Shown here: one piece after another, positions 37,501 to 46,897 of the stretch
How the letters are laid out: the number at the start of each line of letters is the position of its first letter
Numbering within the stretch: the stretch's first letter is position 1
NCBI GenBank assembly: GCA_965112735.1
Contig: OZ218954.1
Coordinates: 310,001-374,000 of the forward strand
Source of the DNA: Phaeosaccion multiseriatum
Lineage: Eukaryota; Ochrophyta, other classes
Direction: 5' to 3'
Length of the DNA: 64,000 nt
Notes under the pieces: generated by a model
Seen by the model: the letters and a program-made list of their open reading frames with translations, nothing else
Databases searched by the model: none
What the model was told of the DNA's origin: nothing
Made by a program: the position numbers and the translations under genes

Positions 37501-40169
37501 AGAGCGAGAGCGTGAGTGTGGTGAAACTTCTCATCCGAACCTGCAAAGCTGACGAGAACATCCAATTCGGCGACGAGGGCGGCAGCGGTTTCCATCACGG
37601 GAAGGTACGTTGCCGCCGTCTGTGAGGGGACAGGAGAGAGGAACGGAGGGAGGGAGGGAGGGAGGGAGGGAGGGAGAGGGTGAGTGAGGGAGGAGGGACG
37701 GGGGCGAGGGGGTGAGGAAGGGAGGGAGGGAGGGACGGAGGGGGTGAGAGAGAGAGGGTGCTGCCATCGCCCATCCTTCCACTGCCATCCTCTGCTGACC
37801 CGCATGGCCTTGGCAACAAGACCCGCCTGCTGCTGTCCATCCCTCCCCTCCCCTCCCCTCCCCACCCATCCACTGCCATCCCCTTCTCCTGACCTGCACT
37901 GCCTTGGCCACGAGCCCTGCCTGCTGTTCCTCGTAGCTCCTCTTGAGCTGCAGCAGCTGCTTGCCCAGACGCGCAAGCTTGGGGATGGTAAAGTACACGC
38001 CGTTCTTCAGCACCGCCAGAGTCTCCACCTGCGGATGGATGAATGGATGGATGGAGGGATGGCAGTGGATGGGTGGAGGGATGGCAGTGGATGAGAATGG
38101 ATGGTGGTAGATGGATGGCAAGGGATGGGTGTAAGTGGGTGGGGGGGGGGGGGAGGAGAGGGAGCGTTTTGTCTTACGTAATCTTAAGTCTGAGTTTGAG
38201 GTTTAGTCTCTTCTCCCTCTCTCTATTTCTGTCTCTGTGTGTGCGTGTGCGATTCTGTGTGCATACCCATTCTCTCCAGTCTATCCACGTACCCAATCTC
38301 TTTAGTCTACGTACCCACTCTCTCTAGTCTATCTACCGACCAAAATTCCCTTCCTCTCGCTTATCTATCGATATACCCACTCGCTCCAGTCTATCGACGT
38401 ACCCCCACCCACTCTCGCTTCTCTTCCTACATTGCCCCTTCCTCTCGCTTCTCCATTTACGTACCCCCTTCCAGACGTAACGTTCCTCCCCAGTAACTGC
38501 CAGTAATTGTCAGTAACTGTCGGGTATCATACCTGCTTGTGCCTGGCCTGAAGCTGCGTCTCGAGGTTGCCCTTGGTGAGTCTCAGAGAGAAACCTCGCT
38601 GCTTGTCCTCCTCCAGGGAGCACTTGGCTCCGTCGAAGCAGGCCCAGCCCTCAGCAGCTTCGTTGTAGATGTCGTCCACCTGTTACAGAAGAAGGGATGG
38701 GATGGCAGTGGATGGAGGAGGGAGGGCGGGGGGGGAGGGTTAGCACAACAGCTGACGCCGTGAAGAGTCACTGCTTTCACCCTCGCACGCACGCACGCAC
38801 GCACCCACCCACCCTACCCTGCCTGATCCCCTAGGTCGTCACTCTATCTCCGAAGCTCCCCCATCCCCTCCCATCCACTGCCATCCACCCCCTCCTTGTG
38901 TACCCACCCTCCCCGCGCACCTGGTCCCGAACATCATCAATCTCCCTCCCATCCACTGCCATCCCCATTCCCATCCACTGCCATCCACCCTACCCACGCA
39001 CCTGGTCCCGAACATCGTCAATCTCCCTCCGAAGCTCCTTGAGAGTGGCGGAGTAGGAGGGGTTGACGACAAGCTCGGGCAGTGCAGACATGTCGAGGAC
39101 GTGCTCTACCAGCTCCTCGAAGTGGCCAAAGTCCTGGGGGTTCACAGATGGCAGACAGGCCAGGGGACGGATGGCAGATGATGGCAGAGGGGAGGGGGGT
39201 GGGTGGGGGTTGGTGGGAGAGGGTGAGGGGGGTGAGGGGGGATGGATGGCAATGGATGGGGGTGGGTAGTGCATGACAAATGTTTTGAAAGCGTTCAAGC
39301 TGACCACAGTGAAGCCTTCAATCTCTCTCTCTCTCCCTCTCTCTCTCTCTTCCCTTCTCTCTCTCCCTCACTCTCTGTCTCTCCTTCCTCGCGCTCTCTC
39401 TCCGTCGCCCTCTTGACCCCCCCCCCCTCCTTCCCTCTCTTCCTCTCAACTGGCAAGCATTGGATACAAGCTCACTAACCTCCATGATGGCACCAAACGG
39501 CTTGACGAACTTTTCCTTCAGCAACTGCGCCTGCTCCTCCTCCAACTCGCCATCTGTGAATGATGTGAGATGCTGTTCGAACGCCCCTAGCCCCTGTACG
39601 AAGCGATAGAGCCGATACACCTCGCCCAGACCGGCCTTGTGCCTCGCCACCTGAGGGGGGGGGGGTGGCAGTGGATGGCCATGGATGGATGGCAATGGAT
39701 AGCAGGACGGGTGGGTGGGTGCCATGGCAGTAGATGACATGGCAGTAGATGATATGGTCATCTGATCGAATTTGAATGATTCATTCAAAGGGCGATGCCT
39801 CAAAACTGAAACTGAAAACCTGTCGTACTACTCTTTCAACTGAAACTGAAACACTGAAACACCCCCCCCCCCCTTGTAGTTGTACGTACCTTCGCCTTGA
39901 GAGTGTCGAGGTCGGGGCAGTCCTTGAGAGGTCCGTCTCGCAGAGCGCCTCTCACTCCGGAGGCGGCCACGAATATCGATACGATATCGTGCCTGTTTTC
40001 GATGTCGACTTTGCTGACGAGGGGCTGTCTGAGCCATCGCTCAAGCATACGGGACCCCATTTTGGTCTTGCAGCGGTTCAGAATCTTTTGGGTGGAGGCA
40101 CATGGGGGGACGGGAGAGGGGATGGCAATGGATGGGCAGATGGACGGGTCACAGAGAAGCAAACACACA

Positions 40170-40203
<34 letters not shown>

Positions 40204-41147
40204 ACAAGTACGCAACAGCGTAACTAAGCACTCCCTGTCCTGACACACACGCACACACACACACACACACATGGAAGAGGCTACCGTATTGGTTCTGCCA
40301 CCCACCTGCCACACCCACCCACCCATCCTCTGTCCTGACACCCACCCACCCATCCACGGTCTCGACACCCACCCACCCACCCTCTGTCCTGACACCCTCC
40401 CACCCTCTGTCCGACACCCACCCTCTGTCCTGACACCCACCCACCCACCCACTGTCCTGACACCCACCCACCCTCTGTCCTGACACCCACGCACCCCCTG
40501 TTCTGACACCCATCCTCTAACATACTGTAACCCACCCACTGACATACTGCCACCCCTCCGCAGAGACACCCCCCCCCCGCCCCTGTCCTGACACCCCCTG
40601 TCCAGACACCCCCTGTCCTGACACCCCCTGTCCTGACACCCCCTGTCCTGACACCCACCTGGAAGAGGCTGCCGAACTGGTGAGGGTTGGCAGCGTCGGG
40701 CAGGAGCGTGACCGCATCCGCAGCAGCGGAGTCGAGCCTCATGAATGCCTCCAGAGAACCCACTTTCAGCTCGTGCGAACCTTCTCCGACCAGTCCGCCT
40801 TCTCCTCCTTGGGCGCCGCCCTCATCACCCTCCTCCCCCTCATCACCGTCCTCGTTGTCCCCTCCTCCTCCTCCTCCTCCTCCTCCTCCGGCCAGGGGAG
40901 CACTGCGCAACAGTTTGAGCTGAGCGATGAGAGCTGCCACGCAGGATAGGGCTAATGGTTTCTCAAGTTCCACTCCCTGGACGATGCTCAGCCCTTCTGC
41001 GGTGGCTGCTGTATCACCAACTGCTGCATCTGCATCACACGTGAGGATCTTGCTCAAGTCTGTCATGACGCTGTCGGTTTTGAAGGCCTTTGCCTCTGCC
41101 TTGACGGCAGGCACTCCTCTCCGCTCCAGGACACCGAGCACCTGTGT

Positions 41148-41240
<93 letters not shown>

Positions 41241-41678
41241 GGAGGGGGGCGGGGGGCGGTGGGTGGTGTAGCAGAGCAACAACACAGGCAATGGAAGGGA
41301 AAGAGAGAGTGAAGGACGGGCGTCAAGGTTATATGTGGGAGCACGGGGGGGAGGGGATGAGTTAACGTCCCACCCACGTACATACCTTTGCAAGAACACC
41401 CTTCGGCTTCTCCTCCGCCGCATCCCCCTCTTTTGATCCTTTTCCTCCTCCCTTCTTTCCGCCTAGTCCAGCCATGACGAGATGGCAAGCCGAGGGTCCC
41501 AGCGACACCAGCAGCGTGTCAAGATTGGACAGCTGCGACACACGACACGTTGTTGGTTTTGTTGTGTTTGTGTTGGGGGGGGGGGTAAGGCTTGTTGGGG
41601 AAGGGCTTGGCAGTAAACACACACGACAAGAGAGGCAAGGGAAGAAGCAGTACACAAACAGATGGGTTCTTCGGGCGT

Positions 41679-41711
<33 letters not shown>

Positions 41712-41929
41712 GTCTGTCTCCTCCTTCTCCCTCTCTCTCGCTCTCTCTCTACCTGGTCGTTGTCGAGGAACTGATAGGCAGTGAGTGTCCAGCAGGGTCC
41801 TTTGTCCTTCATCCCTCCCCGACGCGGTCTACGCGCCCGGCTGGCCAGCGCTACGGTGTGCTGGTGCTGCTTCACACTGATCGCGAGGGCCACTTCCGGA
41901 GCATCGTCTCCGTCCGCTCGCTCCGGCAT
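34534..41929 (-). CDS. MSH2: DNA mismatch repair protein MSH2, without a visible N-terminal domain I
   Basis: MutS-family ATPase that pairs with MSH6 or MSH3 to recognise mismatches. Sixteen exons: 41753-41929, 41386-41532, 40659-41141, 39890-40084, 39480-39650, 39002-39133, 38533-38679, 37894-38028, 37541-37619, 37125-37204, 36948-37000, 36477-36573, 36146-36201, 35717-35927, 35251-35373 and 34534-34905 (885 residues, phases fit). Walker A is [13 protein letters not shown] (about 614-626); signature [20 protein letters not shown]; Walker [15 protein letters not shown], then [14 protein letters not shown], diagnostic of MSH2; ATHYHEMT; C-terminus [14 protein letters not shown]. The connector domain starts at once ([15 protein letters not shown]), whereas family members have about 120 residues of mismatch-binding domain I before it. 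An in-frame stop lies 24-26 nt upstream of the ATG at 41929. Exon 3 has a Gly/acidic insertion and one AVGDTA. Confidence 0.95.
36204..36400. repeat. ~60-bp tandem units upstream of an MSH2 acceptor
   Basis: Repeated gcgtaatggagggtagcgga/gtgggcaa motifs on the plus strand begin next to the acceptor of the 36146-36201 exon and continue through most of that intron. Confidence 0.75.
40313..40658. repeat. GTGTCAGGACA array starting at an MSH2 donor
   Basis: From the donor of the 40659-41141 exon, the minus strand reads five ~17-bp units (GGGGGTGTCAGGACAGG type) and then longer 22-30 bp units with the same core down to about 40313. Confidence 0.9.
41140..41240. repeat. (TG)n tract before an MSH2 acceptor
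   Basis: About 45 TG units on the plus strand, i.e. (CA)n in the sense direction, ending in the CAG of the acceptor at 41142-41143. Other long TG/CA runs occur at 61-160, 3726-3775 and 43812-43880. Confidence 0.9.
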
Positions 41930-42316
41930 ACTTCCTTGTCCTTTCCCAGCTCAAGAGAGCAGACAAGAGACAGCAGATAACTGTATACTGAGAGGAAGGG
42001 AGGGAGGAGGGAGAGAAGGGGGAAGAGAGGGGGGAAGAGAGAGGAGGGAAAAGAGATTTGAAAATTAAAGTCTCACTCGATACGTAAAGTAGAGCCAGTC
42101 GAGATGAAATATCGTGATATGCTGAGGTACTGGAGGGCGGATCGGAAGTGGGTCCATTTTCTCTCTCTCTCTCTCTTCTCCTCCCATCCATCTAGCTCAT
42201 AACGACTGGACATCCGTACTGCAGGGTCCGTGCTGTTACATACCGGAGAAAAGGGTTGGCTGGACCAAGAGGAAGGCTTGAGCTTGGTGGAGCGGAAGGT
42301 TGTAAGAGTATCGAGT
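41930..42316. promoter_or_regulatory. Divergent promoter region between MSH2 and the 101-residue gene
   Basis: 387 bp between opposed start codons. The MSH2-proximal part contains ctcccttcctctcag (sense), a good splice acceptor, so MSH2 may have a 5' UTR intron here. I looked for exons encoding MutS domain I and found none. Promoter function is inferred from position. Confidence 0.45.
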
Positions 42317-42663
42317 ATGGCGGCTCTCTTTCAGAGACTGATCCAGTACTTCGCTTCCGAAGTGGTAGTAAAGGGCCTGGCAAACAACAAGTCCTTTCAG
42401 CGCTTCGCCATCCGAACTCACACTCATGTGGAGAAGGTGAGAGTTGAGAGACGAGAGGGGGGTGGGAGGGTCGGGGGAGGTCTGACGAGGTTGGTAGCCC
42501 TCTGTGTGATGGAGAGAGAGAGGAAGAGAGATAAGAGAGAGGGCGATAGATGAGGTATGAGGGATAGGGAAGAGCTCTGGCAGAGGTCCGAGGGCTTAAC
42601 GCAGTGTCAGAGGGAGGGGATGGGAAGAGCGACGGAGAGGGAGAGAGACAGAAAGTCGTCGGA

Positions 42664-42697
<34 letters not shown>

Positions 42698-43833
42698 GTA
42701 CATTGAGGAAGGACTTTGTGAAGTATGTATGTCGACTCCATTCTTGTCCTTGTTCTGTGCCATCTGCTTCTATTCACCTCTTCACCCCCTGCCACATACC
42801 TCTGGCAAGGCCGGAGGGCGGAAAGAATGAGCGGCAGCGGCTGACTGCTGTCGGTGTGTTTCGATTTTAACCCCCTACGTCCGTCAATTCGCCTCTTTAT
42901 GTCCCTTCGTCCCTGTCCGTTCCTTTTCTCCTCTTTCTCTCTCCCTCCATCTCCGTCCCTTCCTTCCTCCCGTCCTCCCTCCCCCTCTCTCCCTCCCTCT
43001 CGCCTTGTCATCATCCTCCATCATCACCACCACCATCATCATCATCGCCACTACCACCCCCGCTGCGAACCCCCGCCCCTATCGCTTATGGTGTATATGA
43101 CGTGAACCACCAACAGGCCAAGAAGCTGGTCGATGACCCTGTCGCCCAAGAGAAGGCCCTGAAGGAGGCAAGGAAGGCAGCGGAGAAGCTCAGGCAGTTA
43201 CAGGTGAGGGCAGAGCCGGGGTTAGGCTTGTCAGGTGATTACATTGTATTGTTGCTGGCTACGGTTACGTTCGTTTCGGACGTTTTCGGACGTTACGGGA
43301 TGGCCTTCGGTTCGGGAGGGGGGTTGTTGGCGTAGGATAGTGCGTAACGTCTCGCGTGGGTACGTAGTATTGCCTCACAGATTGAGAATGGCGTGCCACC
43401 GGGCGACCGTTTCACCAACTCCCCCCCCCCCCCCCACTTGCTCTCTGCCCCTGCAGGAGGGGTCTCACGGAGAGCTTAATGTGTGTGTGTTTCACCAACT
43501 CCCCCCCCCCCCCCCCCACTTGCTCTCTGCCCCTGCAGGAGGGGTCTCACGGAGAGCTTAATAGCACATTCGCGCGCTTCAAGAGAGCGCTGAATGACGA
43601 GCTCCCTAAGGTGAGGGATGGCAGTGGATGGCAGTGGATGGCAGTGGATGGCAGGGCAGGGAGGGAGGAAGGGGGGTGGAGAGAGGGTGGGAGGGAGGGA
43701 GAGAGAGAGAGGGAGTCAAGAGAGGGAGTCAAGGGAGGGGGGGGGGTTGGAAGGGAGGGAGAGTGGGCTGAGATGGAGAAAGAGTGAGAGGGAGAGAGAG
43801 TGAGAGGGAGAGCACACACACACATGCACACAT

Positions 43834-43881
<48 letters not shown>

Positions 43882-44064
43882 ACTGTGTTCTGCTGCCCCG
43901 ATCGAGTTGGAACTGAGACTGAAGCTGAGACTTCCAACCCCGCCGCTCCCTCTCTCCCTCCCTCCTCCCCTGCTCGTTGTGATTTCTTTCCTCGTGCATC
44001 GCCACTTGAATGCACAACCCCTCGTGCTCACAAACAGGAGTTTGGAGGGAAGAAACGGCGCTGA
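42317..44064 (+). CDS. Small conserved-looking protein of 101 residues, function unknown
   Basis: Four exons: 42317-42436, 43117-43203, 43539-43610 and 44038-44064. The product starts MAALFQRLIQYFASEVVVKG, continues LANNKSFQRFAIRTHTHVEK, then a charged helix AKKLVDDPVAQEKALKEARK and EGSHGELNSTFARFKRALND, and ends EFGGKKRR. It is mostly amphipathic helix with a basic C-terminus and no recognised domain. Its length and pattern recall small organelle-associated proteins of plants and algae, but I cannot name a family. The coding call rests on four phase-consistent exons with good GT-AG sites. The acceptor region of exon 3 is tandemly duplicated just upstream (first copy 43453-43482); using the first copy would shift the frame, so I chose the second. 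Confidence 0.78.
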
Positions 44065-46093
44065 TTGACATCAGTCAATGGATGGCACTGGATGGCAATG
44101 GATGGCATTGGATGGATGTATATGTTTTCGATGAAGGAATGAAAGCCACAGGGGCGGTGCGGGAGGGACCCCTCGTGAAGTAGAGCCGCAGCTTCTACCG
44201 CTTGAAACTGGACACTGCACATGAAACTGGAACTGGAAGGGTACTTGGCCATGGACTGGGGCAGTAGCAGGACGAGGAGGAGGAGGGGAAGGAGGGGAAG
44301 GAGGGGAAGGAGGGGAAGGGCAGGAGCGCGACACTTGCAGCCACGCCCTACGATGTTTACGTGTAAGTAATAAGAGAAGGGGAAAGAAATGAGTGGAAGG
44401 TCAATCTTACGGCAGGTACTCTTAATGGGAGGAGAAACGTTGTCCACCACCAACTCCACTCGGACCTTTGTGGTGAATGCAGCGAGGACACACTGAGGTG
44501 TCGCGGAAGCGCTTTGGTTCCACTTGACGAGAGAGAGAGAGTCAGGAAACGCTTTGCTTGGCTCCAGGGAACATGTGATCCTCTCTCCAAGAGGGTCTAG
44601 AAAGGAAGCTTGGGAATGCCTGACACTCCAAGAGGGTCCAGAAAGGAAGCTTGGGAATGCACCTGACCCGCTACGTTCGTGCGTAGTTAGCCCTCTCTGT
44701 GTTGAGTCTGCAGGGCCAGTACTCAGCATTCAGCATGGTCTCATTGCCTGGCGTCCTTGCCTAAAAAGACCCCTTCTTTTTTTGCCGTACATGGTACTGC
44801 AGTGATTCAGTTACGAAGCAGAGGTAAGACCGTGTTTTTGATGTGTTGCTGATGTGTGTTGATTGATGTGTTGTTGATGTGATGCTGCATGGGGCTGAGG
44901 AGAACAGTCGTGCTGTCAAGTGCTGTGCTTCTCGTGAGGGAAGGCACGTCGATGCACCACTGAGATGAGCGTCATAAGTCAGTAAAATGGGTGTAAGTCG
45001 AGCAGCCGAAGGATGTGATGCAAAAGAAGAAGGAACAGAAAACGCCATCATGGCACAAGCCCGGCACGGATGGGAGGGAGGGAGGGAGCCTCAGCAGGGT
45101 GCGCGTGTGGCTGTCATAAGTCAATAAATTTGTAAGTCAACACTGATAAACGTCACAAGTCAGTAAAGTAAGTCTCAGTAAGTCACTGAGTGAGTGGCAG
45201 GGCTGGGAGCTCAAGGTGCGCGTGTCGTAAGTCGAAGTCACTCATCTTAGTGCCACAAGAAGGGGCAATGTATAGGTATTCCAGCTTATACATCTCCAGA
45301 ATACAACTGCACATTATGATTTAAAGGGGCAATGTATTCGAATGTATAGACTGCTCTGCAGCTCATATATAATGTATAGAGAGCGCTCCAGCTTATAATA
45401 TGTCATTTGTAGATGACTGGTGAGAGGCATGCAAGTGTAGGGTATGAAGTTCGGCTCGTAAGGAGACAGGAAAGCATGACACAAGCGTACCGGTAGGCTC
45501 CTCTCTCCTCGGAGCGTAGCAGTCCTCACCCACCGCCCCTCCAAGAAGCTCCTTACGGGGCCTACACCCCTACCACCGCCACTGCCATCACACTGCCATC
45601 AGTTGTTGTCTCAGATGTCCCCCCCTCTACATACTTGCTTTGTTCCCTCTAAAAGTACACGCACCGCCCGAGCCGACTCGAGTCTATGAGTGGCTGTATG
45701 ACCAACTGCTGTGGCTGTGGCAGTGGCAGTGGCTGTGGCTGTGGAATGGAGTGGAGCGGCGTGGCCGGGATATATGGAGACAAGACGGGTGTCGGGACCC
45801 GCCCGTGCCCTCCGTACCCTCCTCCCTCCCTCCCTCCCTCCCCTCCCTCCCTCCCTCCCTCCCTCCCTCCCTCCCTCGCTCCCTCCCTCCCTCGCTCCCT
45901 CCCTCCCTCGCTCCCTCCCTCCCTCTAATCTTACGTAATCTTAAGTCTCCATTTCCACTCGGAAAGGCCTCCTCCTCCTCCCTTTGGGCCCAACGTCTCA
46001 AAACGTGTCAAGAGTCACAGCTGTCACAAGACGCAACCACACCGTCAAGTCAACAGTTGTCAAAGACTTCACCGCATCGTCAAGTCACAGTTG
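44065..46093. other. 2-kb convergent spacer
   Basis: No gene seen on either strand. It holds a pair of ~40-bp direct repeats (ctccaagagggtccagaaag at 44585-44660), GAAACTGGAACTGG-type motifs near 44205, many ATAAGTCAGTAA-type motifs at 44970-45200, a CCCT tract at 45820-45925, and three ~37-bp copies of the 3' end of the next gene (46009-46125). Frames at 44350-44530 on the minus strand look faintly protein-like but lack a supported gene model. Confidence 0.45.
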
Positions 46094-46307
46094 TCAAAGA
46101 CGCAACCACTTGGTGAGGTCGTTGTTCGTGGCGACTGCAATGCCCATGCCCGACACGGGCTCCTCGCCTTCGCCTCCCTGGGGCACTCCGGTGTAATACA
46201 TGTACCACTTGCCTGTGGTTGGCGGGTTGGTGATACGGAGGGAGGGACGAGAGGAGGTTGGGGAGGGAGGCAGGCAGGGGATTTGATGAGAGAGAGCAAA
46301 ACAGCCA

Positions 46308-46346
<39 letters not shown>

Positions 46347-46843
46347 CCGGGTTCTGGTTTCTAGTTGCAAAGCTTGAGTACACTCCAATACACTCTCACT
46401 ACTTGCACTCAACTATACTCCATTCCCCCTAACATCCATTAACAACTCCTAAAACCCATTAACCACTCCTAAAGCCCATTAACCCCTGCTTAAACCCATT
46501 AACCCCTCCTAAAACCCATTGCCCACTCCTAAAACCCATTCACCACTCCCAAAACCCATTCACCACTCCTCACACTCCACTATCCACACCACTCACCATC
46601 ACCCGCGTATTCGATTTCCGGACTCGTCACTCCGCCCGCCTCCCTGTTGAGGAGGAGGAGGAGAAGACGAAGAAGAAGAAGAAGAAGAAGAAGAAGAAGA
46701 AGAAGAAGAAGAAGGAGGAGGAGGAGGAGGAGGGGGAGGAGGAGGAGTATGAGGAGGAGGAGAAGGAGGAGGACGAGGAGGAGGAGGCGAGTAGGGGCAG
46801 GGGAGTGGCGATGGTAAGAAGAGAATGAGTAGTAGTAGTAGTA

Positions 46844-46897
<54 letters not shown>

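Noticed and set aside
44028-44729. Minus-strand frame with CVLAAFTTKVRVELVVDNVS
   Set aside because: Only about 40 residues look protein-like; it runs into repeats and has no plausible exons on either side. Left as spacer.
44970-45260. Possible structured RNA from repeated ATAAGTCAGTAA motifs
   Set aside because: The repeats are direct and match the dispersed intron motif; no stable hairpin or known RNA family was recognisable by eye.
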